In this document: piece by piece, positions 11,239 to 23,455 of the stretch
Position numbering within the stretch: position 1 is the first letter of the stretch
Layout of the letters: each line of letters starts with the position of its first letter
Assembly: GCA_026008535.1 (NCBI GenBank)
Contig: BRKX01000007.1
Coordinates: 60,501,001-60,565,000 of the forward strand
DNA: 64,000 nt
Direction: 5' to 3'
Source: Perilla frutescens
Lineage: Eukaryota; Streptophyta; Magnoliopsida; Lamiales; Lamiaceae
Position numbers and translations under genes: made by a program
Notes under the pieces: model-generated
Seen by the model: the letters and a program-made list of their open reading frames with translations, nothing else
What the model was told of the DNA's origin: nothing
Databases searched by the model: none

Positions 11239-12087
11239 AGTCTCAGGAAATGGAAGTACTTATTTTTTTGCCTTCAATCTCGAGCTCTTCTTTCTTCTCG
11301 ACTCCTTTCTCTTATGTTTTCTCAGCTGGCTTCTTAGGCATGTAAACAGCTGGAAGAGTGATAATCTTTGCAACTTGTGTAGGTGCCTATTCAGTTGAAG
11401 TTGGCTTCTTCAACAATCTTTCGAGAAAAGGTGTGAGAGGCACATCATAGGACGGAGATGCAATAGTATCCATCCTTCTTATCTATTGTGACCCACCTTG
11501 TCTTGCTCATTCTTCTGCTTAAGATTCACCTTAGGATTGATAGAAAATTGTCCCGGCTTATGTTGATTGGCTAAGGAAGCTCCAATATTTGAAATGATCT
11601 TTTGCAGCTGGTCCATCGAGCTTCTAAATGTCTACTTGAATTGAGTAATCTCGGTCTAGAATTTCTCCATCTTCACATCAGTGTGGATAATGTAAGAATT
11701 TACCATCTTCGAGATTGACTGCTTCTTTGATTCATTGATCGCTCCATTAGTCATAGAGAAACCCGGTGGAGGCTACTGGGAATTATTTGGATTTCTATAA
11801 GACAAATTAGGATGATTTCTCATCCTCAGATAGTACTGAGATCCACCGCCTTGCTTTCCTCTATTAAAATTCATCTGGTTCATGTAATTCTCCTCTTCAA
11901 TTAGATTCTTCTCTCCCATAGCTTGGACAAATTCTATCTTCTCTTTAGCTCTCACGTTTCTCAGCAGATAGAGCTGGTTTTTCAAATCCTTCATCTCGGC
12001 CTCCAGCTCTAATGAGACCGGGATTAGCACTGAAGAAATGAACCCGGAGTTGCAGTTGAGAGGCCATGGCCATGCATGGACATGCAA
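11239..12087 (-). pseudogene. Athila-like gag C-terminal region
   Basis: On the minus strand the sequence encodes RMRNHPNLSYRNPNNSQ, the typical W/R-NHPNFSW-like phrase of Athila gag. Several broken frames follow, with a Lys/Glu-rich tract before the protease. The frame at 12061-12087 already belongs to other sequence, so the junction with the neighbouring gypsy LTR is near 12061. Multiple stops are present. The N-terminal gag half is missing. Confidence 0.65.
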
Positions 12088-13537
12088 TATATAATTAAAT
12101 CATCTCATGGACGTGCACTATTTAATTAAATCAACTCGATTTAATTATTTATCCATTAGTTTAGTTTGTTTTATTTAATTTAATTAGAAGCCCAATTATC
12201 ACAACTTGTTAGGTGTTATTGGGCCAATGGATTTATTTATTTTATTTTAAGTCTAAGTTTGAAATTACAATCCCAAAGACTTGTGAATTTCATGCCCTAG
12301 TGTAGTATCTAAAGTTATTGTCGAGATTTTTGATGTCTAGACTTGAATGAATGAAAACAGCTTTTACGCTATTCTCGAGTCTCATACAAATGCTCATTTT
12401 TTCGGTAGAGTTATTGATTGGCATCTCCAAGATTGAAATCTTTGGTTTATTCATGACATCTTGTAGTATCCAGGTGAATCAAGCCAAGAAGATTACTCCA
12501 TAGGGGCGTTTCGGATCCAAGTAGGTTCGAGGCTCGTTTCGGGTAAGATTCACATCCTATTTTCATATTCCATCATTCACCTTTGTTCCAGACACCACTA
12601 CACCTTCATACACATTCCCTAACCATCCTAGCATCACAATATTCATTCATATAGTCGACCAAGGCCAGAAATTAATCATACAAGTCATTCGTGCCCTAAT
12701 TAAGCCCTAAAATAGCCGATTTTGACCACCATGCCATCTCCCAATTTACTAGTGCGTTTTGGATTATTTTTGGATATGTTTTGCCTGACTTATTATTGTA
12801 CTTTGTCCTAAAATTTGAGCTTAATCCGAGTTCGTTTGTATAGATTTCTGTTAGCATTTTTATTTGGGATTTCAGGTTAATTTTTGTTGTTTTCTTGTTC
12901 AATTCGTGTTCGAATTTATTTGTGGGTTTAGGTCAGTTTCTTTGGTGATATTTAAGTGTTATTACAGTAGATATCTTGGGTTTAATCCTTTCATATATTT
13001 GACGTTGTTTGATTCGTTGCTTCCGCGTATTGTTGGTCGTATCATAGTTTTTTATATCAGAGCCACGTTAGCTTTTACTGCTTGTGGTTCAATCCAAATT
13101 CATGTATACACATTATAGGAAAAGAAGAATCGATCATAGTATAAAAAAAATACAAATGAATAAAAAAAATGAAACGTCTGAATTTTAAAAAAAAATTGAT
13201 CAATCCTTAGTGTGATACCGTGTCTTGGTTGTTTCTTGATATATCTTGAAGTTCTTGATTGGTTCTTGGGTGATTCTTGTGTTGGGTAATAGTTGTGTCT
13301 TGTTTTAGAGTGATATATCAGATTCTACTGAGGAATTGAGACAGAAATATTGCAGTTGATATTGAAAAAAAATCGTACATTAAAAAAAATAAAAAAATTT
13401 GTTCGTTTTATTTAGTCAGTTCGTTGTTAGTCCTTTTAGAGTGATATAGTGTTGTATTAGTTACTTTGAGTTGTAATACAGTTAAAAAAAATTCATTTCT
13501 TTCTTTTTCCTTTTGGTTTATTTGTTTTGCCGGTACA
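12062..13537 (+). mobile_element. Probable LTR and leader of a plus-strand gypsy remnant
   Basis: No gene is visible. The region is AT-rich, with phrases such as GCCCAATTATCAC and ATTGGGCCAATGG. Near 13049-13062 a TATATCAGAGCCACG sequence resembles a decayed PBS (TGGTATCAGAGC). A gypsy gag start follows at 13538. I infer a 5' LTR of roughly 12062 to 13045 and an untranslated leader of about 490 bp with A-runs. The LTR ends are not defined by a clear TG...CA pair. Confidence 0.4.
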
Positions 13538-14700
13538 ATGAAGTCCGGAGATGGTTCTCATTTGCATGATAAGGCACCCGCATCGCCTAATACTCTCCCA
13601 AAGGTGACTTCATCGGCACAGCCACCTTGGGATGCCCAGTATCACTATTATATACTAGAGAACAAGATAGAAGACACATTGACCAAAGTAATAGCACAAT
13701 TCGAGCTCCTCAACGCTCGAAATCCATTACCCCCATCAGTCCAAGGCCAACTTGTCTAGCCAGAATAAGCTGCTCAACAGCTAGCAGTAGCTTGTCAGCC
13801 TGAAGTAGCTTGTCAACCTGTAGCTCCAGCAGCTGAGTCTGCCAGAGTGAATGCTAGAGCATATCCAGCTCATCATCGCTAATCTCAAGTGCAGTTTAAC
13901 GATCCCGATTATCGTGAAGATGACTATGGTGACTTTGGAGATGATTGGGAGGCTGAATTTGAACTTCCACAGAGATGTGACCGTCCACGTCAGCCATACA
14001 GATGTGCACTCCGTTATCCATCCAGACATCCTGATCAGGACAGCTTGTTGAACAACATTAAAACAAGCATACCGACGTTTGAGGGATTGCATGATCCAGA
14101 CATGTACATCGACTAGGAGAAGAAGGTCAACAAGATATTTGAATGCTATGATTTCCCAGAGGTGAAGAAGATGCAGCTAGCTTCCATGGAATTCACTGGA
14201 TATGCAGCTACTTAGTGAGAATTCCAGCAGCACCGACGCTGTAGAGACAGGTACCCTCTGATCGACACCTGGCAAGAGATGAAGGATGTAATGAGGGGTC
14301 ATTTTGTTCATTTACAATATGAATGAGAATTAGAACGCAAGCTCAGTCAGATTTGCTAGGGCACTCGGTCTATTAAAGAGTATCACAAACATTTGGAGAC
14401 AACATTGAACCGGATTGGTAAAAAAGAGACACTGATTGCTACTATCAACCGGTATATCGAAGGAATGAACCCTGATATTATGTGTGAGGTCAAGCTGAGA
14501 GACTTCGACACTGTTGAGGTAATGATCCATTATTCCTATATTATTGAACGGCAGCTCAGAGATGGACACCGACGTCTTTCACAGTCGACATCTTTAAGGA
14601 CACCATGGGTTCAAGGCGACTCTTCTCTGCATAGGACACCCCCTACACATCCTCAAGGTCAGTCCACACAGCTTGTTTGTTGTTTTGAGCATTCTACACT
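13538..14700 (+). pseudogene. gypsy gag (Retrotrans_gag type), multiply interrupted
   Basis: Starting at the ATG at 13538, the plus strand encodes a decayed gag. Recognisable are TFEGLHDPDMYID, KKVNKIFECYDFPEVKKMQL, DTWQEMKDVMRGHFV and HKHLETTLNRIGKKETL. These match the capsid region of Ty3/gypsy gag in order, but stops interrupt it (tryptophan codons turned into TAG or TGA, for example just after DPDMYID). It resembles the gag at 58623, which has FQGKNDPALYLEWERKIEMM at the same place. It is followed by a zinc knuckle and a degenerate protease. Confidence 0.75.
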
Positions 14701-15080
14701 ATAGTCTGGTCACAGAAACTGAGTTCAGTTCGCCTGCACCAAACAGAAACAATCAGAATCGAACTGTACTACCTAATCAGCCTCAGAATGGTAATCCAGG
14801 AAGAGCATATGACTTCCAGTGTCACAAGTGCAGAGGATGGGGACACTTTCAAGCACAGTGTCCGAATCACCGAGATCTTTTCCTCACTGAACATGATGAG
14901 CTAGAATCAGCTAGTGAAGAGAAGCTCGATGATCCTATTGATGCAAAGGTCAAAGATCAACCCCTAGATGGCTCTCCTTTAGTTGTCATTGAAGATGAGC
15001 AGCCGAAGCAAGCTCACGTGAGTCTTGTTTCAATCGGAGCATTGAGTCTTATTCATGAAGATGATCATAATGATCAGTGA
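14701..15080 (+). pseudogene. gypsy gag zinc-knuckle segment
   Basis: The frame contains CHKCRGWGHFQAQCP, an intact CX2CX4HX4C nucleocapsid knuckle, flanked by Gln/Asn-rich sequence and an acidic tail. Homologous sequence lies at 59685-59750 in the other gypsy copy, where the knuckle is damaged. It is continuous with the gag upstream after frame changes. Confidence 0.75.
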
Positions 15081-15538
15081 GAGAACATCTTCTACTCTCA
15101 TTATTCTATCCAAGACAAGACATCTTCGCTCATTATCGACATTGGAAGCATTGTGAGCGGAATCAGCCAGTATGCAGTGGGAAAGCTTGATTTGATTCCA
15201 CAAAAGCATCCCAAACCCTACCGATTGTAGTGGTTGACTGACAGAGGTGATATCAGAGTTGGTTATCACGTAAATGTCACCTTTTCAATTGGTAGATATA
15301 TCGATATTGTTCTATGTGACGTCACCCCTATGGAGCCGGCACATATTTTACTTGGTCGTCAGTAGCAGTTTGACAGGAAGGGGATACATGATAGATTTGC
15401 CAACACTTATGCCGTGACCCGAGATGGTCGAACCACCAGATTGTGGCCATTGACACCTAAGGATGTTGTTGAGGACTAGAAGAGAATGCAGGAGAAATTC
15501 AAGGAAGAAAGAGTAAAAGTAGCCGCCGTAACTATTTA
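15081..15538 (+). pseudogene. gypsy protease remnant, element ends without RT
   Basis: The frame reads SSLIIDIGSIVSGIS, then HPKPYRL, then PMEPAHILLGRQ followed by a stop and QFDRKGIHDRF. It is collinear with the better kept protease at 59940-60300 (IIDGGSCTNVAS, HPKPYKLQW, MQAGHILLGRPWQFDR). The active-site GGS is altered to IGS. After VAAVTI the reading frame ends and LTR-like sequence of an Athila element begins. Reverse transcriptase, RNase H and integrase are therefore absent. Confidence 0.7.
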
Positions 15539-15540
15539 GT

Positions 15541-17301
15541 GTTTATTTGTACTGTTTTATTGTAGTAATTTTGCACCTTTGGTAGGCTATTTTTAGTATT
15601 CTTAGTATGTTCTGTGTTGATTTTATGCTTTTGCCTTCACTTTTGCTCTCATAGTGGAATATGCCAAGTTTGTGCAAAACTTGAGCTTTTGTTTCTAAAA
15701 GCAGGATTTTACGGCATTAAGGTGGCAAAATTGCAGAGCTCTTGGCCGAGCCAAACTGAAGAACTGGAACTAAACTGAGAGCCAACTGACGGGAAGAGCT
15801 AAAAATGAAACTGAAAGCAAAGCTCGAAGTGCGCTTCGTCCTACCCCCGCGGGCGCACGGCTGGCACCGAGCACGCGCAGCCTCGGCCAAGCCCCCGCGC
15901 GCGCGCGCACGATGCTCATCCCCGCGGCCGCGCGGCACCTCTCGGCCAAGCGGTCCGCGCACGCGCATAAGGCCCCACCGGCATACAGCGCACGCTTCAT
16001 CCTACCTCTACGGGAGTGCAGCACCCTACCGGTGCACGGGGTGTGATCTTCACTCCCCGATTAGTTTTCCACCCGTGATCAGTTTTGCTCCTTTCCATGC
16101 TTTAAACCGAGACTTTAATCCTTCATTTCTCATAATATGGCCAGCTAGGAAAAATAGAATAGGGGGAGACTTTTGGCACCTAGATTTGTAGGCGTTTAAT
16201 TTCCTTAATTTCTACCCTAATACTTGGCTCCCCATCTCTCTCTCTCTTTGGAAAAACCAATTAGTCTCCATCTCCCATCATTCAACCCATCACCCTAATT
16301 AATGGATTGCTTTCCCATATCTTTCCATATCTCCATATATCTCTCTCCATTCTTCACCTTACCATTTTTTTCTCTCCATCTTCACCACCTTCATTCTCCA
16401 TACTTCACCATTTTTCACCACCTTCACCACCATTCCACAGAGGGAGAAAAGAGAAGGAAAATAGGCAATGATGCATAGCTTAAGGAAGAAGGCTTGAGAA
16501 GAGAGGTCCGACTCCAAGCCATCCATGGAAGCTTGGCTTGTACGAGGGTCTCCTTTTGGTATTTCTTCTCTTAGCTTAGTTCATTTGTAGGGTTTGTTCC
16601 AAAAACTCTTAAGACAACAAATATTGTAGAAGTTTATGTTATTTTACATTTTATTTATGAAGATGACGAACGATCCATGCTTGTGATTGTTGTGTTTTTA
16701 TTATTGGGATTGTGCTTGTTCATGTTGAGTGCTTGATCACCACTTAGCATTGCTAGATTTTAGATAAGACCGAGAGAAAATTCTAAAGCCCGATTTAGGT
16801 TCACTCAACGTTAGGTGGATTGGGTCACATAAGCCTAACTGTTAATCTTGTTCGTATAATATAGCCGATAGGGGTTTAATAGATAGACGGTGATAGTAAT
16901 TGAAGTCAAACCACTTGAAGGGACTATTGTATGTCTAATATTAATGAAACCAACTTGAAACAAGCTAGGTGAGAAACCAATGAGAGAATCTACACCCTAA
17001 TGCTCTTCTCATAATCTTTTTCCCTCATCTTTGATTTTGTTATTGTTCATGCTTGTTAGTTAATTTTGCTTATTTAAATTCATTCGTTTAGAACAACCTT
17101 CAAATTCATGATTAGAATGTTTAGGTTTGTGTTTAAATTTTCAAACGTGTTTACAAGCGTAGGATAGAAAGATAATCTCCTCTAAGCTATCATCGAGAGA
17201 CACGACACGAGTTAGCTCACCGCCCTAAAATCAACCCCATCCTTTTTTGGGTCCAGTTCATAGTAGTTGTGCGTGTGTAGGTTAATCTGGAACTTCAATC
17301 A
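15541..17301 (+). mobile_element. 5' LTR of an Athila/Tat-like gypsy element
   Basis: The right end is set by the PBS at 17304. The left end near 15541 is inferred from the end of the preceding gypsy coding remnant. The LTR contains a GC-rich island at 15838-16035, a CT-rich tract around 16225-16420, and the phrase CCACTTAGCATTGCTAGATT. No gene is seen; ORFs over the GC-rich island look like composition artefacts. Confidence 0.6.
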
Positions 17302-17303
17302 AT

Positions 17304-17320
17304 TGGCGCCGTTGCCGGGG
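17304..17320 (+). promoter_or_regulatory. Athila-type primer-binding site
   Basis: TGGCGCCGTTGCCGGGG is the standard PBS of Athila/Tat retrotransposons, complementary to the 3' end of an aspartate tRNA by family knowledge. It follows the LTR end by two bases. Confidence 0.9.
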
Positions 17321-17486
17321 AGGGCTTTAGGCGTCTTATCTTTTTGTGTTGTAATTGCTTTTGTCTTTGTTTTTTCATTCGTTCTTTTATGTTGGTTAAG
17401 TATTGGTGTTCTAGTGTTGTTTTGTTTTATTTTGATATTCGTGTGTAAGCTTTCACTCTTTTTTCCACAGTTGCGTGTGATTTCCT

Positions 17487-18600
17487 TTGTGTTTGTCGTT
17501 GTGTATGCTAGGGAGACGAAGTCTCAATCAAAGATTAGCCCCCGTATTTGATAACATCCATAGACCAAGGAGGATTGATGTATTTGATTGGGAAGAAGAA
17601 ATGGAGGCTAATCATATCAACAACCCCAAGAATGAAAATGCGGTACAAAATATGAGATATTTTGCTCGTCCCGTGATTGGGGCGTCGACTTCTTGCATAG
17701 TCCTTGGAGAAGCCACAAGGAACTATGAGTTGAAGAACATCCACTTCAACCAACTACCATCCTTCTATAGGATGCCGGCCGAAGATGCTTTGAACTTTAT
17801 CCGGGAGTTCTATGCCGTAGTTCAAACCTTTCCTTTACAAGGTTTGAATGAAGACCAATTGAAGATGAGGTGCTTTCCTTACACCTTGAAGGATCGTGCC
17901 AAGATGTGGTTCATGTCAATCCTGGCCATCTCATTGGCCAATTGGAATGCCGTGTATGAGAAGTTAATGGCCAAGTACTACTCCAATCAAAAGACCCAAG
18001 ACTTGAGGGATCAAATGACAACCTTTGCCCAATCTCCGGGTGAAGCCTTCCATGAAGCTTGGGATCATTTTAGAGGTCTCCAATAACAATGCCCGCACCA
18101 CCATCTCACGTCTGAGTTACTCAACCAATTCTTCTACGACGGGCTTTCACAAAATTTCCAATACATGATGGACAATACTGCAAGAGGAGATATTGGAGGC
18201 CGGACCATTGAAGAAGTCTCAAACATCTATGAGACTATGGCCACGACTTCTCAACAAAAGAGTGCTAGGGAGAAGAGAGCTTCCCTCAATGAAGTTAACC
18301 CTAGTTATGATGTCACGAGGCAACTAGCCAAGTTGATGAGACAAGTGAAAATGCTTCGGACTTCCAAGAGGCCACCTCAACAAGCTGTCGGTTGAGACGT
18401 GTGGTATATGTGGAGAATATGGCCACGGGACCAATGTTTGCCAAAAGTCACTCGAGCCGGAATCAAATGAAAAAACACATTTCCATGCTCTTCAAGAGCA
18501 AGTTCATGCTCTCGAAGGGTTCCAACCTCACCAACCATAGAACCCATACTCTCAATTATACAATCTGGGGTAGAGAAACTGAAGTTACATAAACTGGGCG
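17487..18600 (+). pseudogene. Athila/Tat-like gag with zinc knuckle, truncated
   Basis: The frame encodes FNQLPSFYRMPAEDALNFIR, RCFPYTLKDRAKMWF and SPGEAFHEAWDHFRGL, the capsid hallmarks of Athila gag. One TAA stops it after FRGLQ (18084-18086). The same frame then resumes with QCPHHHLTSELLNQFFYDGL and continues to 18395. After a frame change a knuckle follows, CGICGEYGHGTNVC. The similarity ends at about 18600, where the minus-strand SIRE-like element begins. The rest of gag and all of pol are missing from the window. Confidence 0.8.
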
Positions 18601-18629
18601 ATCATGTTCATCATCCTGTACTTGAACAT

Positions 18630-19534
18630 TGTTGTGAACATACAAGGTCAGAATGTAAAAACTTAAGCAAATAAAGAACACGAGGTGGGTAACCCTTTTT
18701 GATCAACTGATCTATGTCAGGGGGACTTATCAAGTCCGTGAGAAATAGTTTACTAATCCGTTGAATGGCTACAAAGGCTATTACATGAAGACTCCCGTCA
18801 CTCGACCCCTTTCCTACCCGATTCAACCTCTTTCACTAAATTGAATTGTAAGCTCCCCACATAACCTAGAATCCCTCTAGTTCCCATACGAAATCTCTCC
18901 CGAGACTCCTCTAAGTGTGTATGAAAGTGAGTTTCAAACACAGACTAGAAATACAATGATCACGCGGATCAAACCTAGTCTACCCAAATACTATATGCTT
19001 CGAATATGAAGTCTTTTGGACTCTCTACCCTTTGTATTCGTAAAAACTCGTGTCATCTAATCTAGTCTGATTCCCAAGCTATTTATAAACAACAGCTATA
19101 GCCTTAACAAGGTAATCAGAAGTCCTATTTTGACTAGGATTTAACAAGGAAACAATTTACTTATTTAAATCGGAGTTTCCTAGTTTAGATGTCTTCCTTG
19201 AATAGAACTCATTTTTTCCTTCTTGATCTTCATCACGAACAAGGCAGCTTCTATTCTGAAACGTCTATCTTGAATCTGCAGCTTAAACTCCTTAAATCTA
19301 GCATGACACGTCTCTTGTAATCTTTTTGGACAACCATGTACATGATCATGTCTCTGAATATGATTAAGTACATGTCTTGATCTTCAATCAGATTGGCAAC
19401 GGAATGTTTACAGAAATGTCCAGAACATGTTATTCGAACATGAATAACCAAAACCTTTGGTGTTCTTTTGAAATTTCATAATATCTAGACAGATAATGAC
19501 AATCCCAAACACTTTATTGCAGATGACACTAACA
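18630..19534 (-). mobile_element. 3' LTR of the SIRE-like copia element
   Basis: On the minus strand the LTR begins TGTTAGTGTCATC directly after a polypurine tract and ends GTTCACAACA (905 bp). A TATA-like TTTATAAAT lies on the minus strand at 19081-19089. It closes the element whose pol lies at 22531-23455 and 42035-43398. The 5' LTR is not present because the element is truncated at about 43398. Confidence 0.7.
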
Positions 19535-19550
19535 ATCTCCCCCTTTGTCT
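19535..19550 (-). promoter_or_regulatory. Polypurine tract of the SIRE-like element
   Basis: The minus strand reads AAGACAAAGGGGGAGAT immediately before the TGTTAG start of the 3' LTR. This is the normal plus-strand priming site. A second G-rich tract (minus-strand AAATAGGGGGAGTA, near 19905-19918) lies at the end of the env-like ORF. Confidence 0.65.
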
Positions 19551-19916
19551 TTATCTGGTTACAAATCAGCTCCATGTTTTAAAAGAACACAACCCTTGAA
19601 CTGTAGGATCATGTACTTAAAAACATACTTGAATGTAGAAAAGAACATCATATGATTCAGCTGTGTTTCACTTTCTTATCAGCTTGTACCTGCTCTGCTA
19701 TATTGATTTTTTCCTTTTATATTTTTATTTTTTTATAACAATTTCAATTTTTTAGCAGATATGAATCATATAGGAAAGAAAAAATAGTATGTTCCATAAC
19801 AAAATAGCTATTACAAGCTATTAGAGCAAAAACAAAATACCTTGCAGAACATGATACAAGATAAGTAGAACAGAAAACAAACATTAAAAAAAATTATATT
19901 GCAATACTCCCCCTAT

Positions 19917-22135
19917 TTACCACCGAGAAAGACAAAGGAGTAATAACCAACAACTACTTGGATTTATCAGGGTCTTGATCAGCATCATCTTGTTCAGATC
20001 CTCCTTCTGCTTCAGAACCTTCTTCTTTATCTTCAGCTTATGTCTCTTCATCAGCTTCTTCTTGGGTCTCAGCTTCCTCTTCCTCATCAACTTCTTCCTC
20101 AGCAGCCTCCTGCTCTTCTTCATGAACCTCTTCTGCAGTCTCTTCTTAGATAGCTTTAGCTTCCTTTTCTTGTGTTGTAGTTTGTGCTTTCCCTTGCTTT
20201 GATGCTGGAGTGGACTTCTTCTGAGCAGCAACTTCGACAGTACTTGCAAGCTTGTGCAAGTTATGAACATTCTCAGGGGCTTGTTGAGAGGAACAACTTT
20301 ATCTCTCTTTAAAGAGACATTCTTCTTTTGTTGCTTGATTAGGCTGCAGATCAGTGAAGGATAGCATAGAGGTCCCTTGACCACTATAGATTCAACATTG
20401 TTGATGATCTTGCCGAACACAAACTCACCATAATTGAACTGCTTTCCAGTTCTGTGGTGATAGAAAAACTTTCCTTGAGCCAGAGTCACTGCTGCTCTAT
20501 GCTTTGTAGGTAGCCAATTGTGAATCAAAATTCTGAACAGAGCACCATACTTGTGAGTTAGCTTGGAAGTTGGAATAGTCTGTGGATGCGATGGCTATTT
20601 GTTGTAGATGCCCTGGGTCAGTTCATCAGCAACCATCCCCCAGTCATAGATCTCCTTATACCCCCCAGATGCACATCCCAGAAATTTATTAATGAGGTCT
20701 GGAGTATTTCTCCTCTAACAAACACTTTCTGAAAATCTTCAGACTCTGGATCATCAATGTCTTTGGTGAGATTACAGTAGAACTCAGACACAACCTTAGG
20801 CACAAACTCTTGTACCTTCTGCACGGTTCCTAAAAGACCAGCTTCTTCCAACAAGGTATACACACCAGTGGCCAACAGTGTATCCTTGTCAACCTTCTTC
20901 TCAGAGATCATAGACCTCTGCTTTACTCTCTCCCACAAATCAGCATGTTTTGAAGAATGAAAGATAGATTGACTTGAAGTACCTGGAACATGAACAATCT
21001 ATTTGAGAGCTCCAGACCCATGTTCACTTGACTGTGAGTGAATATCTTCAGGTACATCCTCCGGCTGGACAGCTTTCTTGGCTTTCTTGGAAGGACCTGT
21101 CGTTGCAACAACTTTCCTTTTCTTTATAGATATAACAGTGGATGGTGGAGTGGTGAAAGCTCGGCTTTGAGTCACAGGAGTTCTAGGCACTAATTGCACC
21201 ATAGCAGTAGAGGCCTTCTTTCAGGGGGTTTTCTTCTTGATAGGTGATCTGGCAAATGGATCATATTGAGCAGATGCAAGCAACTTCTCCTGTTGTGGAA
21301 CAGGAGTCTTGTCAACAGATTCAGAGGATGAACTCTGAATAGCTGATTTCTCTGTTGGATCAGCAACTAAAGGTCTATGAATGACCTTCTTCTTTCCTTT
21401 TGCAAGAGCAGCTGCTATGGCTTTCATCTTCAGGCTTAATGGAATATCATCTTCTCTGTCTTCATCATCTCCTTCTATAGCAAAAGGTTGAATAGGCGAC
21501 TTCAGTACAACACTCGTTGTAGTAGATGTTTCTGTAGTGCTTTTCTCTGTAACATGTTCCTCAACATGTTCAGGCACATCTGAAGGCTTAATTGGATCAT
21601 CAATAGCAGATCCCTTCTCTTTCTGAAGGGCATGGGCAGCAGGTGCTGTGACGATCTTCTTTGATGAAGAGGCTGTAGTCTTCTTGGATTTCTTGACTGT
21701 ATTGCCCTTTGTTCGTGCCTTCTTTTTGTTGACATCATAAGACTTCGCGTCTTTCTTCAAAAGATCTTAGATTGAAAGACTTTGGGTCTTTGTTTTCTTT
21801 ATAGAAGAAGCAATTTATTGCTCTTCTATCTCCATATCTTCTTCTTCGTCTTCTCCATGGAATGTTTCGATCAATTCTTTTGTATCTTTGCTCTAAGACT
21901 CATCGTGAAATGCCCTCTGAACAGGCTTCTTGTATGTTGATTCTCCTCTAACCTGCATGTCGAACTCATCGTCCTCGTAGAACTGGTCTTGAGGTTTGGA
22001 ATATGTAACCTTTCCATATCTCATTCTGGGCTTCACATGCAACTTTCTAGGGACGGACAAGTTTTCATTTCGGAGCCATTGGAAATATATGGGTATATGA
22101 AAGAAATAAATAGTAAGAGAATCAATGGCAAACAA
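19917..22135 (-). pseudogene. Env-like / third ORF of a SIRE-like copia element
   Basis: Downstream of pol, the minus strand encodes a long decayed ORF that is not gag or pol. Order: RKLHVKPRMRYGKVTYSKPQ near 22000; a Lys/Ser/Thr-rich low-complexity region (21760-21221); EEAGLLGTVQKVQEFVPKVV and YCNLTKDIDDPESEDFQKVF (about 20870-20700); LIHNWLPTKHRAAVTLAQGK (about 20530-20470); then a basic tail. The last blocks match the conserved core of the so-called env-like ORF of SIRE/Maximus elements as I know the family. No transmembrane segment or signal peptide stands out. Stops and frameshifts are frequent (for example at 21220, 20998 and 20617). Confidence 0.6.
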
Positions 22136-22530
22136 GGGATGAAACGTAGAAAACTCAGAGGTTTTATTGAGAGAGAAAGGATTTTTGATTTTAGGAATTT
22201 GAAAGTGAACGTTCTCTCTAAACGGCTAAACATATATATAATAGAGTATTTCGTTCATAGAATAAACTTAGGTTTCCGTTATACTAAGAAATCAGAAGAA
22301 AATCCTGAAAAATCAGAGATGACGATAGCACGTCAGAACTAGCTATTGACGAAGATGTATTAAATGTTTGAATCATGATCATGTACATCTTTAGGAACTT
22401 TATGGAAATGTTCAGTCCCTTTTTGCAGGAATGGTTCTTTCCTGCTGAGTGTGAAATAGACAGACTCATACCCTTCTTCTTGGTTTTACTGAACCAAGCA
22501 CACCCCAATGGCTGCTTTGAGTTTCTCAAA

Positions 22531-23455
22531 TTAGGCTGAAGCCAATCCCTTGGTGAACAAATCAGCTAGTTGATCTTTTGTCTTCATGTGATCAATCTTT
22601 AATACTTCTTCTTCAACCAGCTCTCTGATGAAGTGATGTCTGATGTCTATATGTTTGGTCCTCGAATACTGCACTAGGTTCTTTGAGATGTTGATAGCAC
22701 TTATATTATCACAGTACAGAATAGGAGTATCATGACTAACTTCATAGTCTTTCATCATCTGCATCATCCAGATGATCTGAGTAGAGCTGCTCACTGCTAC
22801 AATGTATTATGCTTCTGCTATAGATAGAGATATGCAGTTCTGCTTCTTACTGAACCAGGAAACAACATTGTTTCCTAGAAAGAAACAAGCACTAGAAGTG
22901 ACTTTTCTGTCATCTAGAGATCCAGCCCAATCCGCATCACAGTATGCAGTAATACTTGCATCTGTATCTGAAGTATACCACAAACCATAATCAGCAGTTC
23001 CGTTGATGTACTTGATGATGTTCTTAACAGCTTTCATGTGACTCTCCTTTGGACATGACTGATATCTGGCACATACTCCTACACTGTACGCTATATCTGG
23101 TCTGCTTGCAGTGAGATATAGGAGACTTCCAATCATGCTTCTGTAGAGAGTTTGATCAACCTCAGTTTCTGCATCATCTTTTCCAATCTTGACTGTAGTG
23201 CTGATAGGAGTTCGTGCTTGGAATTTTCAAGCTTAAACTTTTTCACCAAGTTTCTGGCATACTTGGATTGAGAGATAAATATCCCTTCTTCTGACTGCTT
23301 TATCTGAAGTCCTGGGAAGTATTTTAGATCTCCAACAAAGCTTATCTCAAATTCGGTTTCCATGTCTCTGATGAAGTCCTTGGCCATCTTATCAGACACT
23401 GATCCAAGCACTATATCATCCATATATACTTGAACTACAATTACTTTTGTTTTTT
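22531..23455 (-). pseudogene. SIRE-like copia pol, 3' part (RT C-terminus and RNase H)
   Basis: The minus strand encodes VIVVQVYMDDIVLG, with the YxDD catalytic box of reverse transcriptase (YMDD). Then come SLLYLTASRPDIAYSVGVC, the RNase H core TAYCDADWAGSLDDRKVTSS, and the end QYSRTKHIDIRHHFI. Frameshifts near 23150 and 22800 and a stop after SLSIAEA break it. It is the direct continuation of the pol at 42035-43398. The two parts are separated by LTR A with its nested insertions, inserted just upstream of the YMDD box. Confidence 0.85.

Noticed and set aside
15717..16191. Arg/Ala-rich ORFs in the Athila LTR
   Set aside because: Same reason: a GC-rich island inside an LTR, with open frames in opposite directions and no domain.
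19975..20202. A Phe/Leu/Ser-rich ORF looking like a membrane protein
   Set aside because: It is the antisense shadow of the Lys/Glu-rich tail of the env-like ORF.
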